From: CAVTJL01 sp963752325
GTDB taxonomy: Bacteria; Pseudomonadota; Alphaproteobacteria; Geminicoccales; Geminicoccaceae
Length of the DNA: 64,000 nt
NCBI GenBank assembly: GCA_963752325.1
Contig: CAVVXU010000007.1
Span: 868,001 to 932,000 of the forward strand
Direction: 5' to 3'
Part shown: positions 1-8,824 of the stretch, piece by piece
How the letters are laid out: every line of letters starts with the position of its first letter
Position numbering within the stretch: the first letter of the stretch is position 1
Program-made: the position numbers and the translations under genes
Notes under the pieces: model-generated
What the model saw: the letters and a program-made list of their open reading frames with translations, nothing else
Database searches by the model: none
Told to the model about the DNA's origin: nothing

Positions 1-438
1 GCCTACGGCGCTGCCTTCCTGGCGGACCTGCGGGAGGCGACGCAGTCCTGGGACCTGGCGATCGAGCGCTACCACAGCAGCGATCCCGAGCGCGGCCGTG
101 CCTATCGGGAGCGGGTGCTCGAGAACTGGCGGCGGATCCGTCCGGACCCACCGGCCGCGTCCTCGCCCACGCTCGCGGTGGCATCGGCGGTGCGGCCGGC
201 ATCGAGGCCAGCGACCCGAAGGCTGCAGGCCGCAAGCACCCAAATGACCCACCCGGAGGCCGCGGTCGCCAGCCAGGCCGCCGGGCGGGGCGTCTGGCAT
301 TGGCTCACGCCGGCCGGATCCTTCCCCATCGCCGCCGTCGAGAGGCCGCGGCCCCTGGTCTTCGCAGGCCCGCGAGAGGAGGGCCGTCGCTCCCTCCTCC
401 CGGGCGTCATCCGCGTGGCCTCGCCTCCGCCCGGGTGA
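1..438 (+). CDS. Lytic transglycosylase, C-terminal end (cut by window edge)
   Basis: The gene enters from the left edge already in frame, so only the last 145 residues are present. The first ~47 residues (AYGAAFLADLREATQSW, then AIERYHSSDPERGRAYRERV) match the end of the SLT/lysozyme-like domain of alphaproteobacterial lytic transglycosylases, where a helix with a YHS motif precedes the last helix. These enzymes cleave the MurNAc-GlcNAc bond of peptidoglycan in the periplasm. The remaining ~95 residues are a low-complexity Ala/Pro/Arg tail with no recognisable domain. The catalytic glutamate and any signal peptide lie outside the window. The family call rests on the short C-terminal segment only. 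The stop is 10 bases before the next gene, so co-transcription with yqgE is likely. Confidence 0.6.
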   Translation, partial: AYGAAFLADLREATQSWDLAIERYHSSDPERGRAYRERVLENWRRIRPDPPAASSPTLAVASAVRPASRPATRRLQAASTQMTHPEAAVASQAAGRGVWHWLTPAGSFPIAAVERPRPLVFAGPREEGRRSLLPGVIRVASPPPG

Positions 439-448
439 TCGGAGCCTT

Positions 449-1057
449 GTGAGGAATGATGCCCCGATCTATCTCTTGCGCATGAGCACCGAGAAGCAGG
501 CCGACGGGCATCTCACGGGCATGCTGCTCGTGGCGATGCCGAGCATGCCGGACGAGCGCTTCGCCCGCTCGGTCATCTATCTCTGCGCCCATTCCCCGGA
601 AGGGGCGATGGGCCTGATCGTCAATCGCTTGGCCGACAATCTCACCTTCCCCGGCATCATCCAGCAGCTCGGCATCGAGGCCGAGATCGAGCTGGGGAAC
701 GTGCCGGTGCATGTGGGCGGCCCGGTCGAGAGCAGCCGCGGCTTCGTGCTCCACTCGGCCGATTATGTGCAGGAATCGACGCTGGTCATCGACGAGTCCT
801 TCGCTCTCACCGCGACGATCGACATCCTCAAGGCCATCGCCGCGGGCACGGGCCCGCGCCGTCAGTTCCTGGCGCTGGGCTATGCCGGCTGGGCGCCGGG
901 TCAGCTCGACGCCGAGATCCAGGCCAATGGATGGCTCGTGGCCCCGGCCGAGACGGACCTCGTCTTCGACACGCATGACGCAAAAAAGTGGGAGGGGGCG
1001 CTCCGCACCCTCAAGATCGACCCGGCTCTTCTCTCGACCACCGCCGGCCGCGCCTGA
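449..1057 (+). CDS. YqgE/AlgH family protein (UPF0301)
   Basis: A 202-residue protein. The family signature is clear: GHLTGMLLVAMPSM at the start of the domain, then DERFARSVIYLCAHSPEGAMG and IVNRL, the conserved face of YqgE/AlgH. The family is widespread in proteobacteria, and its biochemical role is not firmly established; AlgH was named from alginate regulation in Pseudomonas. The GTG at 449 has a GGAG about five bases upstream. An in-frame ATG at 482 gives 191 residues, nearer the usual ~187, but lacks a visible ribosome site, so the start is uncertain. The stop faces the convergent rpoH stop across only 9 bases. Confidence 0.88.
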   Translation: MRNDAPIYLLRMSTEKQADGHLTGMLLVAMPSMPDERFARSVIYLCAHSPEGAMGLIVNRLADNLTFPGIIQQLGIEAEIELGNVPVHVGGPVESSRGFVLHSADYVQESTLVIDESFALTATIDILKAIAAGTGPRRQFLALGYAGWAPGQLDAEIQANGWLVAPAETDLVFDTHDAKKWEGALRTLKIDPALLSTTAGRA

Positions 1058-1066
1058 GCCCGCTCC

Positions 1067-1969
1067 TCAGGCCGAAGGCATGACCCGCGCCGCCGCCTCG
1101 GCGGCCCCATGCGCCTCCATGGCGGTCATCGCCTTCTGCAGCTTCTCGAAGGCCCGCACCTCGATCTGTCGGACGCGCTCGCGGCTTATCCCGTACTGCG
1201 AGGAGAGATCCTCGAGCGTCGTCGGCTCGTCCTTGAGCCGCCGTTCGGTCAGGATGTGACGCTCGCGGTCGTTCAGGACCTTCATGGCCTCCTCCAGCAG
1301 GCCGCGGCGATGGAGGAGCTCGTCCTCCTCGGCCAGCACCGTCTCCTGGCTGGCGCTGTCGTCCACCAGCCAGTCCTGCCACTCGGTGTCGCTCTCGGAG
1401 CGCAGCATCGCGTTCAGCGAGTGGTCCGGCCCCTCGAGCCGGCGGTTCATGTCGATCACGTCCTGCTCGGTGACCTCGAGCGTCGTCGCGATCTCGCGCA
1501 CTGCCTCGGGGCTGAGATCGCCCTCCTCGATCGCCTGCATCTGGCCCTTGAGCCGGCGCAGATTGAAGAAGAGCTTTTTCTGGGCCGCCGTGGTGCCGAG
1601 CTTCACGAGCGACCAGGAATGAAGAATATACTCCTGGATCGCGGCCCGGATCCACCACATGGCGTAGGTGGCGAGCCGGAAGCCGCGCTCCGGGTCGAAG
1701 CGCTTGACCGCCTGCATCAGCCCGACATTGCCTTCCGAGATGATCTCGTTCATCGGCAGGCCGTAGCCGCGATAGCCCATCGCGATCTTGGCGACGAGGC
1801 GGAGATGCGAGGTCACCAGCCGGTGCGCCGCGTCGACGTCCTCGTGCTCGCGCCAGCGCTTGGCCAGCATGTACTCCTCCCCGACCTCCAGCATCGGGAA
1901 GCGTCGGATCTCGTCGAGGTAGCGCGCAAGCCCGCTTCCCTCCGCCGGCACCGTGGGCAGATAAGCCAT
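1067..1969 (-). CDS. rpoH: RNA polymerase heat-shock sigma factor RpoH (sigma-32)
   Basis: This 300-residue sigma-70 family protein directs RNA polymerase to heat-shock promoters. Region 2 is intact, with EIISEGNVGLMQAVKRFDPE and the promoter-melting RLATYAMWWIRAAIQEYIL around residues 75-115. The RpoH box QKKLFFNLR at residues 130-138 distinguishes RpoH from housekeeping sigma factors. Region 4 ends with the helix-turn-helix LSSQYGISRERVRQIEVRA. The length is normal for alphaproteobacterial RpoH. It lies downstream of rluD on the same strand, an adjacency conserved in many alphaproteobacteria. The 123-base gap contains a strong hairpin at 2004-2030. Confidence 0.96.
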   Translation of the reverse strand: MAYLPTVPAEGSGLARYLDEIRRFPMLEVGEEYMLAKRWREHEDVDAAHRLVTSHLRLVAKIAMGYRGYGLPMNEIISEGNVGLMQAVKRFDPERGFRLATYAMWWIRAAIQEYILHSWSLVKLGTTAAQKKLFFNLRRLKGQMQAIEEGDLSPEAVREIATTLEVTEQDVIDMNRRLEGPDHSLNAMLRSESDTEWQDWLVDDSASQETVLAEEDELLHRRGLLEEAMKVLNDRERHILTERRLKDEPTTLEDLSSQYGISRERVRQIEVRAFEKLQKAMTAMEAHGAAEAAARVMPSA

Positions 1970-2003
1970 CGATCGGGATCTCCCGAGAGCCTGATTCTCG
2001 AAA

Positions 2004-2030
2004 GGGGGTTGGCCCCTTTAGGCAACCCCC
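2004..2030 (-). terminator. Hairpin between rluD and rpoH (terminator or leader structure)
   Basis: GGGGGTTG at 2004-2011 is perfectly complementary to CAACCCCC at 2023-2030, with an 11-base loop. On the minus strand the hairpin is followed by TTTC, a short T run. It lies 60 bases after the rluD stop and 34 bases before the rpoH start. It could end rluD transcription, or sit in the rpoH leader if rpoH is transcribed from rluD or from a promoter in the gap. The T tract is weak for an intrinsic terminator. Confidence 0.5.
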
Positions 2031-2092
2031 GAGGCCGCCGCCGGCTCCATGCCGGGGGACCGGGACGAGAACATCGCCGCTGGCACGATACC

Positions 2093-3076
2093 TTATGAGC
2101 CGAGGAGCGCAAGAAGCTCGTCGAAGAGCGGCGGGGCCGGGCAGACGAAGGCGAGCTCCTCCTTCGTGACCGGATGGACGAAGCCGAGCTCGCGGGCATG
2201 GAGCAGCAGCCGGTCCAGGCCGTGCACCGCCTCGCGGGCGGGCGCAGGCGCGGACCGCGTCCGGCGGTCGGCATAGAGCCGGTCGCCCACGATCGGGTGG
2301 CCGAGGCTCGAGAGATGGACGCGGATCTGATGCGTGCGGCCGGTCTGCAGCGCCACGTCGAGACGCGCCGCGACGAGGCCGGCGGCCGCGGTCAGCCGGT
2401 AGTCGGTCACGGCCCGCTTGCCGCCCGCCACCACCGCCATGCGGATCCGATCGCGCGGATGGCGGCCGATCGGCTTGTCGATGCGCCCCTCCGCCGGGCT
2501 CGGCACGCCCCAGACGATGGCCTCGTAGACGCGATGCACGCTGTGCACCGTGAACTGCCCGGCCAGGCCCAGATGTGCCCGGTCGTGCTTGGCCACGACC
2601 AGGATGCCGCTCACCTCCTTGTCCAGGCGATGGACGATGCCCGGGCGGCGCACCCCGCCGATGCCGGAAAGGCTGGGGCCGCAATGCGCCAGGAGCGCGT
2701 TGACGAGGGTGCCGTCCGCATGCCCCGGTGCCGGATGCACGACGATCCCGGCGGGCTTGACCAGCACGATCAGGTGCTCGTCCTCGAAGACCACCTCGAG
2801 CGGCATCGCCTGGGCGCGCGGCGTGGCCGCCGTCGGGGGCGGCACGGTGAGCACGAGCCGCTCGCCCTCTTTGACCCGGCGGGACGGCTCCGGTATGAGG
2901 CCGCCGGTCGATCCGACCCTGCCGTCACGGATCAGGGCCTGGAGCCGCGCCCGGGAAAGCTCGGGCATGCGCTCCGCGAGGAAGGCGTCGAGACGCTTGC
3001 CTGCATCGTCGGGACCGACGTCGAGCTGCGTGGCCTCACCCGACAAGGGCAGTGGAGAGCTTAAACGTGGATGCAC
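2093..3076 (-). CDS. rluD: RluD-family 23S rRNA pseudouridine synthase
   Basis: A 327-residue protein with an N-terminal S4 RNA-binding domain (GKRLDAFLAERMPELSRARLQALI, spanning about residues 26-50) and a pseudouridine synthase domain. The catalytic motif is GIVHRLDKEVSGILVVAK, with the aspartate of HRLDK as nucleophile, and the later motif is LQTGRTHQIRVHL. RluD-type enzymes modify helix 69 uridines of 23S rRNA. Position immediately before rpoH is typical of alphaproteobacteria. The GTG start at 3076 overlaps the divergent DUF6476 start by 25 bases; an in-frame TTG at 3046 would remove the overlap and keep the whole S4 domain, so the exact start is uncertain. Confidence 0.92.
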   Translation of the reverse strand: MHPRLSSPLPLSGEATQLDVGPDDAGKRLDAFLAERMPELSRARLQALIRDGRVGSTGGLIPEPSRRVKEGERLVLTVPPPTAATPRAQAMPLEVVFEDEHLIVLVKPAGIVVHPAPGHADGTLVNALLAHCGPSLSGIGGVRRPGIVHRLDKEVSGILVVAKHDRAHLGLAGQFTVHSVHRVYEAIVWGVPSPAEGRIDKPIGRHPRDRIRMAVVAGGKRAVTDYRLTAAAGLVAARLDVALQTGRTHQIRVHLSSLGHPIVGDRLYADRRTRSAPAPAREAVHGLDRLLLHARELGFVHPVTKEELAFVCPAPPLFDELLALLGS

Positions 3077-3423
3077 TTCGTGGGGCCCTCAAGGCCTTCG
3101 TCATCATTGCCGGCATCGCGATCGTGCTCGGCACCGGCACGCTCATCTGGGTGATCATTCAGCGCGCCACAAGCGGCCCGGCAGCCCCTGCGCCCGCGGT
3201 CGAGATCCGCCCGACCTTCAGCGCCACCCAGCTGCAGGTGCCGGACGGCGCTCGGATCATCGACATGCGCATCAATGGCGACCGCCTCGTCCTCCACCTC
3301 GCGACGCCGGGCGAGCAGGAGTATCTCGCGATCGTCGACCTCGCAACCGGCCGCCGCCTCGGCCTGATGCAGCTCGTCCCCCAGGCCGTGCCCCAGGACG
3401 GCCAGAGCCAGCCGGCCCAGTGA
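3052..3423 (+). CDS. DUF6476 family small membrane-anchored protein
   Basis: A 123-residue protein with one N-terminal transmembrane helix (about residues 13-36, hydrophobic AFVIIAGIAIVLGTGTLIWV) and a soluble domain of ~80 residues containing VPDGARIIDMRINGDRLVLH and YLAIVDLATGRRLG. This architecture and the last motif match the small alphaproteobacterial DUF6476 family, whose function is unknown. The soluble part is probably periplasmic, by inference from the short positive N-terminus. The start is GTG at 3052, with GTG 3067 possible. The stop codon overlaps the rlmD start by four bases, suggesting translational coupling. Confidence 0.75.
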   Translation: MESLNVDALRGALKAFVIIAGIAIVLGTGTLIWVIIQRATSGPAAPAPAVEIRPTFSATQLQVPDGARIIDMRINGDRLVLHLATPGEQEYLAIVDLATGRRLGLMQLVPQAVPQDGQSQPAQ

Positions 3424-4700
3424 GCGCCCGCCGCCGCCCGCCCGCCGAGGCGCTGCTCGACGTCGAGCGCCTGGGTGCTGCGGGCGACGGCATCGGCCAT
3501 CTGGGCACCGACACCGTCTACCTGCCGCTGGGCCTGCCGGGCGAGCGCTGGCGCGTGCGGCTGGGCGAGCGCCGCGCCGGCGCGATCCACGCCACCGGCC
3601 TCGAGCGCCTGTCGGGCCCGGACCGGCGGGAGCCCGTCTGCCCGCATTTCGGCCAGTGCGGCGGCTGCGCGCTCCAGCATCTGCCGGGCGCCGACTATCG
3701 CGACCTCAAGACGCGCCGCGCCCTGGCCCCGCTCGACCGCCTGGGCCTTCGGCCCGATCTCGTGCGCCCGATCGAGGTCTCGCCGCCGGCCAGCCGCCGC
3801 CGCGTCCGCCTCGCCTGGCAGCGCCGCGGCGGCCGGGTGCGCCTCGGCTACCGCCAGCGCCGCGGCCGCGACATCGTCGCCGTCACCCGCTGCCCGATAG
3901 CACTTCCCGTCATCGAGGCGCTGCTCGAGCCGCTTGCCGCCTGCCTCGCCGGCCTCGGCCTCGCAGGTGGCGAGCTGCTCGTCACCGCCACGCCCGAAGG
4001 CCCGGACCTCCTTCTCGTCACCGGGGAGCCCCTCGATCTCGCCGACCGTGAGCGGCTCGCCGAGCTCGCCACCGCCCACGATCTGGCACGCATAGCCGTC
4101 GGCGCGCCGGGCGACGCCGAGCCGCTCATCGTCCGCCGGCAGCCCACCCTCACGCTCGGCGACACACGCGTCGATCTTCCCGCCGGCGCCTTTCTCCAGG
4201 CCACCGGGCCGGGCGAGCAGGCCCTCCAGGCCGCCATCGCCGACTGGCTGCCCGAGAACGCCGTGGTCCTCGACCTCTTCGCCGGCCTCGGCACCCTCTC
4301 CCTGCCGCTCGCCGGCGGCGCCCGCCGGATCCTCGCTTTCGAGCAGGACGCGTCCTGCGTCGTGGCACTCCAGGCGGCGGCGCGCCGCGCCCGCCTCGCC
4401 GGCGTCACCGCCGTCCGCCGCGACCTCGAGCAGGATCCCCTCCTGCCGCCGGAGCTGGCCCAGGCGGATCTCCTCATCCTCGACCCGCCCCGCGCCGGCG
4501 CCCGCGCGCAGGTCGAGGCCCTCGCGGACAGCCCACCGCGCGTGGCCTACGCCTCCTGCCATCCCGGCACCTTCGCACGCGACGCCGCGGTGCTGGCGGC
4601 CAAGGGCTGGCATCTCACCGAGCTTCGCCCCATCGACCAGTTTCTGTTCTCCGCCGAGGTCGAGCTGGTCGCTCTCTTCCGTCGCAGCGGCGCCTGCTGA
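3420..4700 (+). CDS. rlmD: 23S rRNA (uracil-C5)-methyltransferase, RlmD/TrmA family
   Basis: 426 residues from a GTG start that overlaps the previous stop. An N-terminal TRAM-like segment (ALLDVERLGAAGDGIGHLG) is followed by the iron-sulfur cysteines CPHFGQCGGC and a fourth cysteine in VTRCPIALP. The C-terminal Rossmann methyltransferase has DLFAGLGTLSLPLA for S-adenosylmethionine, DPPRAGA, and the catalytic cysteine in YASCHPGTFARD. The family methylates U1939 (RlmD) or related uridines of 23S rRNA, or U54 of tRNA (TrmA). The TRAM domain plus the cluster favour RlmD, but the exact target base cannot be read from sequence. tRNA-Glu follows after 52 bases. Confidence 0.88.
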   Translation: MSARRRPPAEALLDVERLGAAGDGIGHLGTDTVYLPLGLPGERWRVRLGERRAGAIHATGLERLSGPDRREPVCPHFGQCGGCALQHLPGADYRDLKTRRALAPLDRLGLRPDLVRPIEVSPPASRRRVRLAWQRRGGRVRLGYRQRRGRDIVAVTRCPIALPVIEALLEPLAACLAGLGLAGGELLVTATPEGPDLLLVTGEPLDLADRERLAELATAHDLARIAVGAPGDAEPLIVRRQPTLTLGDTRVDLPAGAFLQATGPGEQALQAAIADWLPENAVVLDLFAGLGTLSLPLAGGARRILAFEQDASCVVALQAAARRARLAGVTAVRRDLEQDPLLPPELAQADLLILDPPRAGARAQVEALADSPPRVAYASCHPGTFARDAAVLAAKGWHLTELRPIDQFLFSAEVELVALFRRSGAC

Positions 4701-4752
4701 ACAGGCTTGATTCGCCTCCTCCCCGCCGCTACATACCGGCCCGCGCCGCTGG

Positions 4753-4828
4753 GTCCCCTTCGTCTAGCGGTCCAGGACGTCGCCCTCTCACGGCGAAAAC
4801 AGGGGTTCGAGTCCCCTAGGGGACGCCA
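4753..4828 (+). tRNA. tRNA-Glu (anticodon CTC)
   Basis: A 76-base cloverleaf. The acceptor stem GTCCCCT (4753-4759) pairs with AGGGGAC (4818-4824), followed by discriminator G and an encoded CCA. The anticodon stem TCGCC/GGCGA encloses the loop CTCTCAC, with anticodon CTC at 4787-4789 reading GAG. The T arm is canonical, with GGTTCGAGTCC inside CAGGG/CCCCT. Confidence 0.96.
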
Positions 4829-4850
4829 TTCCATCCAGACGGCTCGGTCC

Positions 4851-4876
4851 CGCCAGCTCCCTTCGCCGAGCTGGCG
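4851..4876 (+). terminator. Hairpin downstream of tRNA-Glu
   Basis: CGCCAGCTC (4851-4859) and GAGCTGGCG (4868-4876) form a perfect 9-bp stem with an 8-base loop, 22 bases after the tRNA CCA end. No T tract follows, so it may be a processing or Rho-assisted terminator. The remaining ~125 bases up to hypF hold no gene. Confidence 0.5.
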
Positions 4877-5003
4877 GAACAGCCCGCCCGCATTCGTTCC
4901 GTCGCGACTGAGCCGAACGCCTGCTAACAACACAGGCTGAGACGAACGCCAATCGCGTGGATCAGCTCGGCTTGCTGCCTCTAGCGTCGCGAAACGCTCC
5001 GTC

Positions 5004-7380
5004 ATGACCGCCAAGCCCGACGGCATCGAGATACGCATCCGCGGCCGGGTGCAGGGCGTGGGCTTCCGGCCTGCCGTCTGGCGCGCCGCCACAAGGCTCG
5101 GGCTGCGCGGCGAGGTGCTGAATGACGGCCAGGGCGTCCTCGTCCGCGCCGCCGGCAGCCCGCTCGCCATCGACGCCCTGGTCAGGGCGATACGGGACGA
5201 GCCGCCGCCGCTCGCCCGGATCGAGCGCATCGATCTTCGCCCCTACACAGGCGTGCTCGCCGAAGGCTTCCACATCGCCCAGAGCCTCTCCGGCCAGCCG
5301 CATACCGAGATCGCGCCCGACGCCGCCCTTTGCGCCGCCTGTGCTGCCGAGATCGCCGACCCCTCGGCCCGCCGCCACCGCTATCCCTTCGCCAACTGCA
5401 CCCATTGCGGGCCACGGCTGAGCATCCTGCGCGGGGTCCCCTACGACCGCGCCACCACCACCATGGCCCCCTTCTCCATGTGCCCCGACTGTTGGGCCGA
5501 GTATGAGAGCCCGACCGATCGCCGCTTTCACGCCGAGGCCGTGGCCTGCCCCGCCTGCGGCCCGCGCGCCCGGCTGATCCGCCTCGACGGCGTCCCAATG
5601 GGCCCGGCCGTCCACCCGACGCTCGACGACATCGATGCCGCCGCCGGCCTCATCCAGGAAGGTGCGATCGTCGCGATCAAGGGCCTCGGCGGCTATCAGC
5701 TCGCCTGCGATGCGACCGATGCCGTGACCGTCGCCCGCCTCCGCCGCCTCAAGCGGCGCGATGCCAAGCCCTTTGCGCTGATGGCCCGCGACCTCGCCGT
5801 CGTCGCCCGCTACGCGGCGCTCGACTCCGCGGCCGAGCGCGTGCTGCGCTCACCGCAGGCTCCCATCCTGCTCCTCCGGGCGACGGGCCCCGACCGCCTG
5901 CCCGAGCCGGTGGCGCCCGGCCTCGCGACACTGGGCTTCATGCTGCCGACCACCCCGCTCCATCAGCTTCTCCTGCAGCGCGTCGCCCGGCCGGTGGTGA
6001 TGACGAGCGGCAACCTCTCCGACGAGCCGCAGGCCATCGACGATGCGGAGGCCAGCACCCGCCTTGCCAGCATCGCCAGCCATGCCCTCGTCCACGACCG
6101 GCCGATCGCCAATCGGGTCGACGATTCGGTGGTCCGTATCATGGCCGGCCGCCCACGTGCGCTGCGCCGCGCGCGCGGCATGGCGCCCGAGCCCACGGCG
6201 CTGCCCGAGGGCTTCGCCGCGGCGCCCGACCTCCTGGCGCTGGGCGGCGAGCTCAAGGCCACCTTCTGTCTGATCAAGGACGGGGCCGCGATCCTCTCGC
6301 AGCACCAGGGCGACCTCGAGAACGCGGCCACCTTAGACGACTACCGGCACAACCTCTCGCTCTACACGCACCTCTTCGCGCATGAGCCCGCCGCCATCGC
6401 GATCGACCGCCATCCGGACTACCTCTCGGCCAAGCTCGGGCGGCAGCAGAGCCGGCTCGCCGGCCGGCCCCTCGTCGAGGTCCAGCATCACCACGCCCAC
6501 ATCGCCGCCTGCATGGCCGAGAACGGCCACCCGCTCACAGCACCGCCGGCCCTGGGCATCGTGCTCGACGGCCTCGGCTGGGGCGAGGACGGCACCATCT
6601 GGGGCGGCGAGCTCCTGCTCGCCGACTATGCCGGCTTTCGGCGCCTGGCGACCTTCAAGCCGGTGGCGATGCCGGGCGGCGCCCAGGCGGCGCGTGAGCC
6701 CTGGCGCAACCTCTACGCCCACCTCACGGCCGAGACGGGGTGGCCCGAGCTGGCAGAGAGCCTTGAAGGGCTGGAGATCCAGCGCTTTCTCGCGGCAAAG
6801 CCGCTCGCCACCCTCGATAGCGATGATCACGGCCGGCATCAATTCGCCCAAAGCCTCGTCCTGCGGCAGGCTCTTCGACGCCGTCGCCGCCGCTCTCGGC
6901 CTCTGCCGCGAGCGCCAGGCCTATGAGGGCGAGGCCGGGGCCCGCCTCGAGGCCATCGTCGACGAGGCCACGCTGGCCCTGGAGGACGAGACGCTCGCCT
7001 ACCCGCTCGCCATCGCCCGCCTGCCCGGCTCCGATCTCCCGTGCCTCGAGCCATGGCCGATGTGGCAGGCCATCCTGCAGGACCTCGCCTGCAGCACGCC
7101 GGCGCCGGTGATGTCGGCTCGCTTCCACAAGGGCTTGGCGAAAGCCCTGGCGACAATGACCTTGGAGCTATGTGGCCGCGACCGGGAAGCCGGCCCGCGC
7201 TTCACGACGGTGGCCCTCTCCGGCGGCTGCTTCCAGAACCGCGTGCTGCTGGAGGAGACGATGCGACGGCTGGACGCTCTGGGCTTTGCGGTCTTGACCC
7301 ATGAGAGGGTGCCGGCCAACGATGGCGGACTGGCGCTGGGCCAAGCTGTCGTCGCCGCGGCACGGCTGATCGACACCTAG
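5004..7380 (+). CDS. hypF: Carbamoyltransferase HypF, hydrogenase maturation (frameshifted)
   Basis: HypF uses carbamoyl phosphate and ATP to make the thiocarbamate on HypE that becomes the cyanide ligands of [NiFe] hydrogenase. Domains in order are: acylphosphatase (GRVQGVGFRPAVWRAA), two zinc fingers (CAACAAEI with NCTHCGP, then CPDCWAEY with ACPACGP), a YrdC-like domain, and a Kae1-like domain with VQHHHAHIAACMAENG. The frame breaks near 6822: a single extra base separates KPLATLDS from the continuation MITAGINSPKASSCGRLFDAV. Removing it gives 791 residues, a normal length for the family. Both halves are otherwise well conserved. It is the first gene of the hyp operon, with hypC 25 bases downstream. 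Confidence 0.9.
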
Positions 7381-7405
7381 CGCCCCGGCAGCAAGGAGGC
7401 GGCCC

Positions 7406-7696
7406 ATGTGCCTAGGCATCCCCGGCCGGATCATCCGCATCGACGACGCCGCCTCCACGCTCGCGACCGTCGAGATTGGCGGCGTGCGCCGGCAGATCAA
7501 CATCGCCTGCGTCGTCGACGAGGAGCACCCCGCAGAAGCCTGCGTCGGCGATTGGGTGCTCGTCCATGTCGGCTTCGCGATGAGCCGGATCAACGAGGCC
7601 GAGGCCGCGCTGACGCTGAAGCTTTTGTCTGAGCTGGGCGAGATGCAGGCCGAGATCGAGGCGATGCGGCAGTCGGCTGCAGGTGCCTCGCCATGA
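7406..7696 (+). CDS. hypC: Hydrogenase assembly chaperone HypC
   Basis: A 96-residue protein beginning MCLGIPGRI. Cys2 is the HypC signature residue that binds HypD and the Fe(CN)2CO group before delivery to the hydrogenase large subunit. The later motif VGDWVLVHVGFAMSRINEAEA is the conserved OB-fold end of the family. AAGGAGG lies just upstream of the ATG. The stop overlaps the start of hypD by four bases, matching the HypC-HypD complex formed by the products. Confidence 0.95.
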   Translation: MCLGIPGRIIRIDDAASTLATVEIGGVRRQINIACVVDEEHPAEACVGDWVLVHVGFAMSRINEAEAALTLKLLSELGEMQAEIEAMRQSAAGASP

Positions 7697-8824
7697 GGTA
7701 TGTGGACGAGTTCCGCGACCGCGAGAAGGCGCAGGTCCTGGTCAAGGAGATCGAGAGCCTCGTCTCCTCGATCGGCGCCACGCCCAAAAAGCCGATCCAG
7801 ATCATGGAGGTCTGCGGCGGCCATACCCACGCCATCTTCCGCTACGGCATCGAGGGCATGCTGCCCGAGGCGCTCGAGCTCGTGCACGGCCCCGGCTGCC
7901 CGGTCTGCGTCCTGCCGATGGGCCGCATCGACGACTGCCTCGCCATCGCCGAGCGGCCGGGCGTCATCCTCGCCACCTTCGGCGACACGATGCGCGTGCC
8001 CGGCTCCAAAAAAAGCCTGATGCAGGCCAAGGCCGACGGCGCCGACGTGCGCATGGTCTATTCGCCGATGGACGCACTGGCGCTGGCGCGTCGCCATCCC
8101 GACCGCGAGGTCGTCTTCTTCGCGATCGGCTTCGAGACCACGATGCCGTCGACGGCGCTGACCATCCTCCAGGCCGAGCGCGGAGGACACGAAAAACTTC
8201 TCGGTGTTCTGCAACCACATCACGATCGTGCCGACACTCAAGGCGATCCTGGACAGCCCCGACCTCCATCTCGACGGCTTCCTCGGCCCGGGGCACGTCT
8301 CGATGGTGATCGGCACCTCCCCCTACGCCTTCATCGCCAGCGACTATCGCCGGCCCATGGTGGTGGCCGGGTTCGAGCCTCTGGACGTGCTCCAGTCCAT
8401 CTGGATGGTGCTCCGCCAGATCCGGGAGGGCCGCGCCGAGATCGAGAACCAGTATGCCCGCGTCGTGCCCGACGCCGGCAACGCCACGGCGCAGGACGCC
8501 GTCTCCCGGGTCTTCGAGCTGCGCGAGCATTTCGAGTGGCGCGGCCTGGGCTCGATCGACGAGTCCGGCGTGCGGCTCCGCCAGGCCTATGCCCGCTTCG
8601 ACGCGGAAAGGCGCTTCGCCACGCCCAACCTGCACGTCGCCGATCCAAGCGCGTGCCAGTGCGGCCAGGTCCTCAAAGGCATCATCAAGCCCTGGCAGTG
8701 CCAGGTGTTCGGCACGGCCTGCACGCCCGAGACGCCGGTGGGTGCCCTCATGGTCTCCTCCGAGGGCGCATGCGCCGCCTACTTCCGGTATGGCCGGCAG
8801 GAGCGGCACGGGAGCGCCGCGTGA
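7693..8824 (+). CDS. hypD: Hydrogenase maturation factor HypD (frameshifted)
   Basis: HypD is the [4Fe-4S] scaffold on which, with HypC, the iron is fitted with CN and CO. The first part (MRYVDEFRDREKAQVL, MEVCGGHTHAIFRYG, VHGPGCPVCVLPMGRID) carries the conserved CGGHTH and GPGCPVC cysteines. Near 8182 one extra base (CGCGGAGG for the expected CGCGAGG) shifts the frame; the second part resumes as NFSVFCNHITIVPTLKAIL and ends with CQCGQVLKG and CTPETPVGALMVSSEG. Corrected length is 376 residues, normal for HypD. As written, the ribosome would run into unrelated residues after about residue 165. The hypE start overlaps the stop. Confidence 0.9.

Noticed and set aside
6815..8190. Programmed ribosomal frameshifting in hypF and hypD
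   Set aside because: No slippery heptamer or stimulatory structure is seen, and the same type of break occurs in many unrelated genes of the window.
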